DNA of 25,439 nt, taken from assembly GCA_025924435.1 (NCBI GenBank), contig JAICIL010000016.1:1-25439 (forward strand), given 5' to 3'. Under the pieces are notes generated by a model. It was not told the DNA's origin, made no database searches, and worked only from the letters and a program-made list of their open reading frames with translations. This document shows positions 1-8,424 of this stretch, in pieces (position 1 is the first letter of the stretch; the number at the start of each line of letters is the position of its first letter). Position numbers and translations under genes: made by a program. The stretch is from Chloroflexia bacterium (GTDB taxonomy: Bacteria; Chloroflexota; Chloroflexia; Thermomicrobiales; JALYUS01).

Positions 1-369
1 ACGAGCCGCCGCCCCGGCTACCTCGTCCTCTGCTCCGATCTGCTCTCCACGACGAGCATGGAGCAGGCATTCGCGATCCTGATCGAGCGGGGCTGGCAGA
101 TCGTCATCCTGCACACCCTCTCGCCGTGGGAGTTGCACCCGACGCTGGAGAGCGATGTCGAGTTGGAGGACGCGGAGAGCGGCGAGCGCATCCGCATCCG
201 CCCGACACCCGAGACCTTCACCACCTACCGGGAGCGCTTCGACGCCTGGCTGGCGGAGGTCGAGGGATACTGCAAGCGGTACAACATCACCTATGTCCGC
301 GTCGCGACGGACATCCCCTTCGAGGACCTGGCGACCCGCACGCTGCTCGCGCAGGGGGTGCTGGAATGA
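1..369 (+). CDS. DUF58 domain protein, C-terminal part (5' end outside window)
   Basis: The frame is open from the first base and ends in TGA at 367-369, giving 122 residues. The sequence has the pattern of the C-terminal half of DUF58 proteins: a YLVLCSDL strand, a long helix around FAILIERGW, the HTLSPWELHP segment, a stretch resembling LEDAESGERIRIRPT, and a final part with the YVRVATDIPFEDL pattern. DUF58 proteins are VWA-like proteins normally found next to a MoxR-type AAA+ ATPase and membrane VWA proteins; the ATPase would be expected just upstream of the window. The stop overlaps the next ATG (ATGA), so translation is probably coupled. The exact role of these operons is not settled in general; chaperone-like or envelope-stress roles have been proposed for related systems. 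Assignment to DUF58 is by pattern recognition. Confidence 0.8.
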   Translation, partial: TSRRPGYLVLCSDLLSTTSMEQAFAILIERGWQIVILHTLSPWELHPTLESDVELEDAESGERIRIRPTPETFTTYRERFDAWLAEVEGYCKRYNITYVRVATDIPFEDLATRTLLAQGVLE

Positions 370-2417
370 TCCTCCTCGCGCCGCTCGCGCTGCTCGGCCT
401 CGTCGCGCTGCCGGTCATTTACGCCCTCTACATGCGCGAGGACGCGCCGGACACCTTCCCGGTGCCGACGCTCCGCTTCTGGTCGGAGGCGACGAGCGAG
501 CGGGGCCGCCGCTTCCATCGCCGCCGCCCGCCGCTCACCTGGCTGATGCTCGCGCAGATGCTCATCGCGCTCATCCTCGTCGGCGCGCTCGCCCGGCCGC
601 TGCTCAATGTCGGCTTCCTGCGCCCCTCCGGCGGCGCGAAGCAACTCTTCCTCGTCATTGACGGCAGCACGAGCATGGGCGCGACAGACATCGCGCCGAG
701 CCGCTTCGCCAGGGCGAAGGAGCGCGCGGCGACGCTGATCGGCGGCCTCGACACCGACGAGACGGCGACCGTGATGGTGCTCGGCAGCGCGGTGCGGATG
801 CTCGGCGCGGGCGACGGCGTGGAGCAACTGGCGCTCAAGGAGAAGTTGGACGGCCTCGCCCTCCCCGGCGGGCACGCGGACTTCCAGGATGCGCTCGGCG
901 TCCTCCGCCCGCTCCTCAACCCGCAGCAGCGCAACGAAGTCGTGGTGCTGACGGATGGCGGCCTGCTCGGCACCGGCGCCCTCAGCCCGGATGACAGGCT
1001 CCCCGCCTCGATCCGCGTCGAGAACGTGACGCAGGGCGAGGACCCGGCGGCGACGGCGAATGTGGCGATCACCCAGGCGTCCACCCGCGTCGCGCAGGGC
1101 AACGCGGATCAGGAAGAGTTCTTCACGCGGATCGCCAATTACGCCGGTACGCCCGCGACGGTGACGCTCCGCCCCTTCTTCAACGACATCGCCGCCGCCG
1201 AGGAGAAGGTGACGATTGACCCCGGCCAGACGGTCGAGCGCACCTACACGATGCCGAAGGGGACGACGAAGGCGCGGCTCGAAGCGCGCACCGCCCAGCC
1301 GGACGCCTTCCCGGCGGACAACGTCGCGGAAGTCGTCGCGCGCGGCGGGCGCGGCTCCCGCGCGGTGCTCATCACGACGCAGCCCGGCGCGGACACGCCG
1401 CTCGTCCGCGCGCTGAAAGCCTCGCCGAACATCAAACTGGAAGTCCACGACGCGGCGGAAAAGCCCGATCTCGCCGCGCTCGGCGGCAGTTTCCTCGTCT
1501 TGGATGGCGTCGCGCCCGATCTGGCGAACCTCCCCGCGCGGACGCCGGTGCTCGTCGTCAATCCGCAATCGGGCGGCCCGCTCCTCAGCGTGGCGGGCGT
1601 TTCCAGCGTCGTCTCGCCGCCCCGCCTGACCGACGCGGGCACGCGCGACATCCTCTTGAAGAATGTGGACTTCGCGGGCATTAAATTCAATCGCCTGCCG
1701 CTCGTCGCGCCGCCGCCGTGGGCGAGCGCGCTCGTCGAGACGGATCAGGGGCCGCTCCTCCTCAGCGGCGAGCAGAACGGGCGGCGCATCGTCGTCCTCA
1801 CCGCGCCGCTCGTGGCCGACGCGACGAATCTCATCGCGCGCGTCTCATTCCCGGTGCTGATCGCCAATATCACCGAATACCTCGTGCCGCCGTCGCTGCC
1901 CGGCAGCGTGACGCCGGGGAACACCGTCGCCATCCCGCCCGTCGAAGGGGCGGAGCGCGTGACGGTGACGCAGCCGGACGGCAAGAGCCGCTCCTTCCCG
2001 GCCAGCACGGACCGGACACCCATCCCCTTCGGCGCGACGGAAAACCCCGGCGCCTATCAGGTCGTTTATACTGGTGGGGGGAAGGATCTCCTGACCGATG
2101 CCTTCACCGTTAATGTCGGCGACGAGCTGGAATCCGACCTGCGGCCCGGCCGCGCGATTGACCTCTCCTCCATCGCCGGCGGCGCGAACACGGCGCGCGC
2201 CGCCGACGCGCCCCAGCGGCGCGGGGTGGGCGTCGCGCCCTGGCTGCTCACCGGGGTACTGATCTTGCTGGCCGCCGAGTGGCTGCTCATCAGCCGCCGG
2301 AAATCCAGGACGGAAGGCCGAGGGTTGCGGCTCCCGCGCAGGCGCGGCGCCGCTCGGTCTTCATCGCAACCCGTGGGCACCCGGAGTCCTCAATCCTCGA
2401 AGGGGCGCGCGTCATGA
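366..2417 (+). CDS. BatA-like membrane protein with VWA domain
   Basis: A 683-residue protein. The start is the ATG overlapping the upstream stop; an earlier in-frame ATG at 126 lies inside the DUF58 gene and is rejected. The N-terminus (about 1-75) holds two hydrophobic segments around a short loop with the pattern VPTLRFW, as in the aerotolerance-regulator N-terminal domain. A VWA domain follows, with an apparently intact metal-ion-dependent adhesion site D-G-S-T-S at residues 99-103. The middle is beta-rich and partly Rossmann-like, with no recognised catalytic motif. A last membrane segment lies at about 622-643, followed by a basic, probably cytoplasmic tail. The topology suggests the VWA domain is on the outside of the membrane, which is inference. 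It is co-transcribed with the DUF58 gene and the following VWA gene through 4-base overlaps at both ends. Confidence 0.82.
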   Translation: MILLAPLALLGLVALPVIYALYMREDAPDTFPVPTLRFWSEATSERGRRFHRRRPPLTWLMLAQMLIALILVGALARPLLNVGFLRPSGGAKQLFLVIDGSTSMGATDIAPSRFARAKERAATLIGGLDTDETATVMVLGSAVRMLGAGDGVEQLALKEKLDGLALPGGHADFQDALGVLRPLLNPQQRNEVVVLTDGGLLGTGALSPDDRLPASIRVENVTQGEDPAATANVAITQASTRVAQGNADQEEFFTRIANYAGTPATVTLRPFFNDIAAAEEKVTIDPGQTVERTYTMPKGTTKARLEARTAQPDAFPADNVAEVVARGGRGSRAVLITTQPGADTPLVRALKASPNIKLEVHDAAEKPDLAALGGSFLVLDGVAPDLANLPARTPVLVVNPQSGGPLLSVAGVSSVVSPPRLTDAGTRDILLKNVDFAGIKFNRLPLVAPPPWASALVETDQGPLLLSGEQNGRRIVVLTAPLVADATNLIARVSFPVLIANITEYLVPPSLPGSVTPGNTVAIPPVEGAERVTVTQPDGKSRSFPASTDRTPIPFGATENPGAYQVVYTGGGKDLLTDAFTVNVGDELESDLRPGRAIDLSSIAGGANTARAADAPQRRGVGVAPWLLTGVLILLAAEWLLISRRKSRTEGRGLRLPRRRGAARSSSQPVGTRSPQSSKGRAS

Positions 2418-5098
2418 CACTTCGCCACCCAGAGTTCCTCTGGCTCATCGTCCCCATCGCGCTCCTGATCCTCGTGCCCGCGCTGCGCGGCCGCCGCATC
2501 GCGCTGCCCGCCGCGTTTGTCCGGCTGCTCGCCGTCGGGTGCGTGGTCGTGGCGATTGCCGGGCCGGTGACGGCCTACGAGGTGACCGGCAAGAGCGTCG
2601 TCTTCGTCGTGGATCGCTCCGGCTCGGTGCCGCAATCCGCCACCGCCAGCCAGGCGCGCTTCATCAACGACACGATTGACCACCTCGCGAGCGGCACGCG
2701 CGCGGGCGTCGTCGCCTTCGGCGGCAAGGCGACCGTCGTCTACCCGCCCGGCAGCACACCGCGCGACGTGTCGCGCATCACGGGGGGGCTGACCGAGGCG
2801 AATGTGGACCGCGACCACACCAATATCGCGGCGGGCATCCGGCTCGCGCGGGCGCTCCTCGCGCGCGGTGGCGGCGGGCAGGTCTTCCTGCTCTCCGACG
2901 GGCAGGAGAACACGAGCGACGCCCGCGCCGAGAGCGAGGCGGCGGCGAGCGACGGCGTCCGCGTCTCCCCCGTGAAGACGGACGACCTCGCCTTCCCGCC
3001 CGATGTGCGCGTGGCGTCGGCGGATGTGCCGGAGACGCTCTGGGGCGGCGATACACTGCCGCTGCGCGTCAATCTGACCGGCAACAACCCGTGGAAGGGG
3101 AATGTCCAAATCCGCGTGGACGGTCAGGATGTGCAGGACGCGCCGATCACGGCGGCGGACGGCAACGCGGGTTATGTCAGCACCCTCCCCGGTCTGGCGC
3201 CCGGCACGCACGTCGTCACCGCCGCCGTGCAGGTGACCGAGGGCGAGAATCGCATCCCGGAGAACGACCTCCTCAGCGTCGTGACGACGGTGCGCGGCAA
3301 GCCGAATGTCCTGCTCATCGAGGGCGTGCCGGGCGAGGCGAAGCCGGTGCAGGACGCGCTGACGGCGACCGGCGTCAATGTGACGGTCAAAAGCCCGAAG
3401 GACATCCAATCCCGCCTCTCGTCCCTCAGCGACGTGGACGCGATCGCCCTCGTGGACGTGAACGCGAAGGACCTCTCGGTCGACCAGATGACGACGATCC
3501 AGCAATCGGTCCGGGCGAACGGGCGCGGGCTGATCGTGATCGGCGGCAACAACTCGTACGGCTCCGGCGCGTACTTCGACACGCCGCTCGAACAGGCGCT
3601 GCCCGTCAAGATGGGTTATGCCCCCGGCAACCAGCGCGATCAGGTCGCGCTCGGCATCATCATTGACCGCTCCGGCAGCATGGACTTCGGCGAAGGGAGC
3701 AAGGACCCGAAGATCGCACTCGCCCGGTCGGCGGCGAACGTCGCCGTTGACGCCCTGAAGACCGGCGACGAGGCCGCCGTTGTCGTCTTCAACGACGGGG
3801 CGGACCCGATTGTGCCCCTCACGCCGCTCACCGACAACCGCGCACTCATCCATCAGGCGATCAACGGCATCCGGGCGGACGGCGGCACGGACGTCTACGC
3901 CGGCATGGCGAAGATGCTCGACCTGATGCGCGGCTCGACGGCGAATGTCAAGCACATCGTCCTGATGACCGACGGCGAGTCGCAGGGGCGCAGCGACTAC
4001 GAATCGCTGATCAGCCAGATGCGCAACCTCGGCATCACCTTCACGACGATCGCCATCGGCAACGACGCGGACACGAAACTCTTGCAGCACCTGGCGGACA
4101 TCGGCGGCGGGAAATATTACTTCGCGGCGTCCGCCGATCAGGTCCCGCAGATCACGCTGAACGAGGCGCAGTCCGCCGGCAAGCAGCCGACCCGCACCGG
4201 CAGTTTCAAGGCGGCGGTCGTCAAGCCAAGCCCGATCATCGGCGACATCAAGCCCGAAGAGTTGCCGAACCTCGACGGCTACCAGGTGACCGAGGCGAAA
4301 CCGAACGCGGACGTCATCCTCGAATCCGGCCAGAAGGACCCGATCCTCGCCCAGTGGCAGTACGGCCTCGGCCGCGTCGTCGCCTGGATGCCGGACACGG
4401 GCACGGTGTTCGCCAAGCAATGGCCGACCTGGGCGAAGTACGCGCAATTCTGGCATCAGGCGCTCCTCTGGGCGCTGCCGGACCCGAACACCGCCGCCCT
4501 CACCGTGGACACGCACGCCGAGGGCGACCAGGTGGTGATCGGCGTGGACGCGACGGATGTGGACGGGCGGTTCGTCAACAGCATCCCCGTGACGGGCACG
4601 CTCGTCACGCCGGATGGCAAGTCGTTCCCGGTGCGGCTGCCGCAGGTCGGGCCGGGGCGATACGAGGTCCATGTGCAGGCGGCGGCGCCCGGCGCGTATC
4701 GCCTCGCGCTCGCGCAGCAGCGACCGGGCGGCACGAGCGTCCAGCGGGATGGCGGGTTCGCCGTGCCCTATTCGGCGGAATATTCGCCCGCCCCCGGCGG
4801 TGCGGCCCTCCTCAGCGACATCGCCACCCTGACGGGCGGCTCCGTGCTCGCCGGCCCCGGCGAAGCGACGGATGCGGGCGGCAAAGCGGGGACGGTCACA
4901 CGCTTCCACGAATGGTGGGGCTGGTTCGCGATCGCCGCGCTCGTCCTCTTCCTCGCGGACCTCGGCCTGCGCCTCTCCCTCGCGCCGAAACGACGCGGCG
5001 GCGGGCAACCGACCCGCGTCCGCCGCCTGGTGGCGCGCGCCCGCCGCTCCCCGCGCCGTCGCGCGCCACCCCGCCGCCCGCCGCCGAGTTTGCGGTAG
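2414..5098 (+). CDS. Large membrane protein with two VWA domains and a glutamine-amidotransferase-like domain
   Basis: A 894-residue protein; its ATG overlaps the stop of the preceding gene by four bases. Two hydrophobic segments lie at about 8-24 and 33-55. The first VWA domain has the metal site D-R-S-G-S at 67-71. After a beta-sandwich stretch comes a class I glutamine-amidotransferase-like fold with the GGNNSYGSGAY pattern and no obvious catalytic Cys. The second VWA domain has D-R-S-G-S at 418-422. The C-terminal third is beta-rich, followed by a last membrane segment at about 834-855 and an extremely Arg/Pro-rich cytoplasmic tail of roughly 35 residues. This layout matches the 'VWA/glutamine amidotransferase' proteins that close DUF58-BatA operons. 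Two complete metal sites in one chain are notable. The TAG stop directly abuts repeat A1. Confidence 0.82.
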   Translation: MTLRHPEFLWLIVPIALLILVPALRGRRIALPAAFVRLLAVGCVVVAIAGPVTAYEVTGKSVVFVVDRSGSVPQSATASQARFINDTIDHLASGTRAGVVAFGGKATVVYPPGSTPRDVSRITGGLTEANVDRDHTNIAAGIRLARALLARGGGGQVFLLSDGQENTSDARAESEAAASDGVRVSPVKTDDLAFPPDVRVASADVPETLWGGDTLPLRVNLTGNNPWKGNVQIRVDGQDVQDAPITAADGNAGYVSTLPGLAPGTHVVTAAVQVTEGENRIPENDLLSVVTTVRGKPNVLLIEGVPGEAKPVQDALTATGVNVTVKSPKDIQSRLSSLSDVDAIALVDVNAKDLSVDQMTTIQQSVRANGRGLIVIGGNNSYGSGAYFDTPLEQALPVKMGYAPGNQRDQVALGIIIDRSGSMDFGEGSKDPKIALARSAANVAVDALKTGDEAAVVVFNDGADPIVPLTPLTDNRALIHQAINGIRADGGTDVYAGMAKMLDLMRGSTANVKHIVLMTDGESQGRSDYESLISQMRNLGITFTTIAIGNDADTKLLQHLADIGGGKYYFAASADQVPQITLNEAQSAGKQPTRTGSFKAAVVKPSPIIGDIKPEELPNLDGYQVTEAKPNADVILESGQKDPILAQWQYGLGRVVAWMPDTGTVFAKQWPTWAKYAQFWHQALLWALPDPNTAALTVDTHAEGDQVVIGVDATDVDGRFVNSIPVTGTLVTPDGKSFPVRLPQVGPGRYEVHVQAAAPGAYRLALAQQRPGGTSVQRDGGFAVPYSAEYSPAPGGAALLSDIATLTGGSVLAGPGEATDAGGKAGTVTRFHEWWGWFAIAALVLFLADLGLRLSLAPKRRGGGQPTRVRRLVARARRSPRRRAPPRRPPPSLR

Positions 5099-5100
5099 GG

Positions 5101-5241
5101 GAACCTCACCCCCGGCCCCTCTCCATTGCGATGGAGAGGGGTGACTCATCTCAGAACCCGGATATTTCCTTGAACGCCGACTGCTCTCAAAGGATTGCTC
5201 CCCCTCTCCGCGTGACGGAGAGGGGGCCGGGGGTGAGGTTC
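5101..5241. repeat. Foldback element A1 (MITE/REP-doublet-like), 141 bp
   Basis: The ends are inverted repeats of about 24 bases: GAACCTCACCCCCGGCC with CCTCTC on the left, and its complement GAGAGG with GGCCGGGGGTGAGGTTC on the right. Each end also folds on itself. The left hairpin has arms CCCCTCTCCAT / ATGGAGAGGGG around TGCG; the right one has arms CCCCCTCTCCG / CGGAGAGGGGG around CGTGA. The central 55-60 bases are more AT-rich and not conserved with the second copy (14778-14916). No coding capacity is seen. It starts 2 bases after the TAG stop of the dual-VWA gene. It may also terminate that operon, but there is no U tract. Confidence 0.85.
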
Positions 5242-5391
5242 TCCCCGCGTTCATCCATCATTCATGTCCGTGTCACACAATGGTCGAGGATGAGGAGGCG
5301 GAACGTTTCCGGTCGGGGAGACGTTCCCGCCGATGGGAAAGGTGGCGGCGGCACGCGGGGTGCGGTATCCTCTCCGGTGAAGGAGCGATGT

Positions 5392-6858
5392 GTGGCGTCA
5401 ACGGTCGAGCAATTGAAACGCGCGGGGTCGCCCGCACCGCAGCCGGTCAGCCCGCGCCACCCACTCCGCAGCATCGTTGGGGCGATCGGCTCGTATTTCA
5501 TCATTCGCATCGCGGCGCGCGCCTCGTACGGCATCCTCTCCACCTACCTCGCCCTGAAAGTCACCGGCTCCGCGACGGTCGCTTCGATCATCGTGACGGT
5601 CTTCTACATCAGCGAACTCGGCCTCGCGCCGATCTTCGGCAATCTCTCGGACCGCTACGGCCGCCGCCCCTTTCTCATCTTCAGCCCGGTCTGCGGCGCG
5701 GCGGCGTCCGGCATCTTCGCGCTCGTCACGCTGCTCCCCGTGACCGGGACGCAAGTGACGGGGCTGGTACGCATCGTCCTCATCCTCGTCTTCGCCGGGG
5801 GGCGGCTGCTTGAAGGGATTTCGGCGGCCTGCGCGGCGCCCGCCGGTCTCGGCTTCCTCGCCGATGTCTCCGGCGACAATGAAGAACACCGCGTCCGCGT
5901 GATGACCGCCTTCGAGGTGACGACCGTCCTCGGCGTGGTGATCGGCATCCCCGTCGGCAATGTGCTCTACGGCCTCGCCGATGTGCACGGCTTCTTCGGC
6001 GTCCTCGCGATCTATCTGGCGACGGTGCTCATCCTCTCCGCGACCGTCGTCGAGAGCCGCGTCGCTTCCGCCGCCACCCCGCCCGCGCCGGAGCGGCTGG
6101 GGCGGGCCGCGCTCGGCGTCTACCGCATGTTGCTGCACCGCTCCCGGTTGCTGGCATTCGTGCCGGCATGGCTCGCGGTCAACGCGCTGCTCGCCGCCTT
6201 GCTCGGCTTAATCCAGTTCCTGCTCAGCCTGCCCACGGCGGCCGCGAAGACGCTGGAACCGAAACAGCACGACGCCGACCTCCGCTTCCCGCATCAGTTG
6301 CTCGTCGGCGGGTTCGATCAGGGGACGATCGCCGTCCTGCTCGGCACGTTCGGGGCGATGCTGATTGTCGGCATGGTGCTCTGGACCTTTGTCCTCCCCC
6401 GCATGCGCCGCCCGATGGCGATGCGCATCGCGCTGGGCGGCTTCCTCGTCGTCTCCGTCCTGCTCGCGATCACCAACCGCCTGGGCGAGAACCCGCAGAC
6501 GCTCTCGTCGCACGCCCACCGCGCGCTCTGGATCATCCTCCCGCTGCTCGCGGCGTGCATCATCGTCGCGAGCGGCTTCGCGCCCGCCGCGCTGACCCAT
6601 CTCGCCGCGCTCTCCGAGGAGATGCCGGGGGAACGGGGCGCGGTGATGGGCCTCTACTCGCTGCTCTTGGGCGGCGGGCAACTGCTCGGCACCTGGGTGG
6701 GCGGCATCTTCGCGGATCTCTGGGGCTTCAATGGCCTCATCGTCTTCAGCCTGCTCCTGACCGCGCTCGCCTTCTGGAGCGTCCACGCCTCCGCCGATCA
6801 ACTCGCCGACCATCCCCGCCGCGATTCCGGCCCGTTCAAGCGCATTCGGCAGCCGTGA
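5392..6858 (+). CDS. Major facilitator superfamily transporter
   Basis: A 488-residue polytopic membrane protein. I chose GTG at 5392 because AAGGAG lies at 5380-5385, six bases upstream; GTG at 5377 has no such site and the frame upstream runs into repeat A1. About 12 hydrophobic segments are visible. The MFS loop 2-3 signature appears as G-N-L-S-D-R-Y-G-R-R-P at residues 83-93. A longer hydrophilic loop with the pattern LEPKQHDADL lies between the halves near residues 282-312. The substrate cannot be deduced; drug or metabolite efflux is common in such proteins. The gene stands alone, with about 290 bases upstream that include repeat A1. A weak -10-like TATCCT lies at 5366-5371 without a convincing -35. 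Confidence 0.88.
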   Translation: MASTVEQLKRAGSPAPQPVSPRHPLRSIVGAIGSYFIIRIAARASYGILSTYLALKVTGSATVASIIVTVFYISELGLAPIFGNLSDRYGRRPFLIFSPVCGAAASGIFALVTLLPVTGTQVTGLVRIVLILVFAGGRLLEGISAACAAPAGLGFLADVSGDNEEHRVRVMTAFEVTTVLGVVIGIPVGNVLYGLADVHGFFGVLAIYLATVLILSATVVESRVASAATPPAPERLGRAALGVYRMLLHRSRLLAFVPAWLAVNALLAALLGLIQFLLSLPTAAAKTLEPKQHDADLRFPHQLLVGGFDQGTIAVLLGTFGAMLIVGMVLWTFVLPRMRRPMAMRIALGGFLVVSVLLAITNRLGENPQTLSSHAHRALWIILPLLAACIIVASGFAPAALTHLAALSEEMPGERGAVMGLYSLLLGGGQLLGTWVGGIFADLWGFNGLIVFSLLLTALAFWSVHASADQLADHPRRDSGPFKRIRQP

Positions 6859-6882
6859 GAGGGAGCCGCCCCCACCGTCCAC

Positions 6883-6912
6883 TTGCCATACCGTACGTTC
6901 TCAGTGTAGGGT
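6883..6912 (+). promoter_or_regulatory. Possible promoter of the lipoprotein gene
   Basis: TTGCCA (6883-6888) and TAGGGT (6907-6912) are separated by 18 bases, 44 bases before the ATG at 6956. The -35 is good; the -10 is weak. It lies in the only non-coding stretch between the transporter and the lipoprotein gene. Confidence 0.35.
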
Positions 6913-6955
6913 GTCGCGGGTTCGGCGGGGTTGTAGTGAGAGGAAACGGGACTTG

Positions 6956-8296
6956 ATGCGACGCTGGTTCATGCTCTTGTTGATCGCGCTCCTCGTCGGC
7001 TGCGGCGGCGGCAGCAAGCCGACGGCGACATCCGCGCCGGTGCCGACGGTCGCACCAACGGTCGCGCCAACGGTCGCGCCGCAGGCCGCACTGCCGACGA
7101 CCGCGACAACCGCACCGGCGAATGCACCGACCATTGCCCCGACAGCCACCGCCGCCGCGACGAGCGCGAGCGGCGCCGCTTCCGCCACGGCGGCCCCCGC
7201 GACCGCTCCCGAGATCGCTCCCGCCGCGAATGGCGATCTCACGCAACTCCACATCGGCGACAATGGCGACGGCTACGGCTTCAATGTCTGGGGGCTGAGC
7301 GGCGATCCCGCCTTCCGCGACAAGGTCTACGCCAATGTGCAGGGCGCGGGCTTCAACTGGATGCGCCAGCAGGTGCAGTGGGCCGCGATGGAGCCGCAGA
7401 AAGGCAACTACGGCAACGACACGACGGCGCAGCTCGATCAGTTCGTCAACGGCGCGAGCGCGAAAGGGATCAAGGTTCTGCTCAGCGTCGTGAAGTCGCC
7501 CGATTGGGTCGGCGCGAAGGGCGGCCTGCCGACGAAGACGCAGGATTTCACGGACTTCATGGGCTTCCTCACCCAGCGGTACAAGGGCAAAGTGCAGGCG
7601 TACGAAATCTGGAATGAGGAGAACTACGCGATCGAGACGGGCGGCAAAGTGAATGTGGCCGCCTACCTGCCCGTGCTGAAGGCGGGGTTCCAGGCGGTCA
7701 AGAAGAGCGACCCGAAGGCGGTCGTCGTCTTCGGCGGCCTGACGCCGACCGGCGTGAATGATCCGTCCATCGCCCTCAACGATGTCGAGTACCTCCGCCA
7801 GATTTACGCGCTCAATGGCGGCGAAATCAAGCAATACTACGATGTCCTCGGCGCGCACCCCGGCTCCAACTGCAACGACCCGGACCATTCCTACCCCGGC
7901 AACCCGCAGGGGTGCGACGTCAATGGCGACGGCAAGCCGGATTTCGCAACCGATAACTCCTTCTATTTCCAGCGCGTCGTCGAACTCCATAAAGTGATGG
8001 AGGACGCGGGCGAGGGCAACACGAAGATGTGGCTGACCGAATTCGGCTGGACGACGGCGAACCAGGCGAAGGGGTACGAATACGGCGCGTCCGTCTCGCC
8101 GGAGCAGCAGGCGCAGTACCTGACGCGGGCGTTCGCGCTCGGCAAGTCGTACCCGTGGATGGGCGTGATGTTCGTCTGGAACCTCAACTTCGCCGCCATC
8201 ACGCAGCCGAGCGACGAGAAATATCCGTGGGGTGTCCTCAACGGCGACTGGACCCCCCGTCCGGCGTACACCGCGCTGAAGAACATGCCGAAATAA
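6956..8296 (+). CDS. Secreted lipoprotein with clan-A glycoside-hydrolase-like domain
   Basis: A 446-residue protein. The ATG at 6956 gives a classical lipoprotein signal: MRRW, a hydrophobic core, and the lipobox L-V-G-C with the lipidated Cys at residue 16. A low-complexity Thr/Ala/Pro linker runs to about residue 95. The remainder resembles TIM-barrel glycoside hydrolases of clan A (GH5/GH39 type). It has Trp-Asn-Glu at 219-221, where E221 would be the acid/base, and the pattern WLTEFGW, where E362 would be the nucleophile. The D321-V-N-G-D-G-K-P-D329 loop looks like a calcium-binding (EF-hand/dockerin-type) loop. The substrate is unknown; a polysaccharide acting outside the cell is inferred. 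It appears to be a single-gene unit followed by the ABC exporter genes. Confidence 0.82.
   Translation: MRRWFMLLLIALLVGCGGGSKPTATSAPVPTVAPTVAPTVAPQAALPTTATTAPANAPTIAPTATAAATSASGAASATAAPATAPEIAPAANGDLTQLHIGDNGDGYGFNVWGLSGDPAFRDKVYANVQGAGFNWMRQQVQWAAMEPQKGNYGNDTTAQLDQFVNGASAKGIKVLLSVVKSPDWVGAKGGLPTKTQDFTDFMGFLTQRYKGKVQAYEIWNEENYAIETGGKVNVAAYLPVLKAGFQAVKKSDPKAVVVFGGLTPTGVNDPSIALNDVEYLRQIYALNGGEIKQYYDVLGAHPGSNCNDPDHSYPGNPQGCDVNGDGKPDFATDNSFYFQRVVELHKVMEDAGEGNTKMWLTEFGWTTANQAKGYEYGASVSPEQQAQYLTRAFALGKSYPWMGVMFVWNLNFAAITQPSDEKYPWGVLNGDWTPRPAYTALKNMPK
7043..7078 (+). repeat. Three 12-bp tandem repeats coding the VAPT linker
   Basis: Three successive 12-base units of the form CCAACGGTCGCG (first copy with two changes) encode Pro-Thr-Val-Ala units in the linker of the lipoprotein. 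Such in-frame repeats can change copy number and linker length. Confidence 0.8.
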
Positions 8297-8424
8297 AGGG
8301 ACCCTAACCCCCGCGACACATTTCCGCCACAATCTCGTCACACCATAGTGCTACCCCTCGAAGATACTTTTCGTGGTACAAAGGGGGTGGTTTGATCCTG
8401 CCCCGCAATGAAAAGGAGCATGCT

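Noticed and set aside
2390..5254. A 954-codon open frame on the minus strand across the dual-VWA gene
   Set aside because: It mirrors a well-supported + strand gene; the translation is Arg/His/Asp-rich with no family motif, the usual shadow in GC-rich DNA.
7043..7078. Tandem repeats as a possible CRISPR or VNTR locus
   Set aside because: The units are 12 bp without spacers and in frame inside a coding linker.
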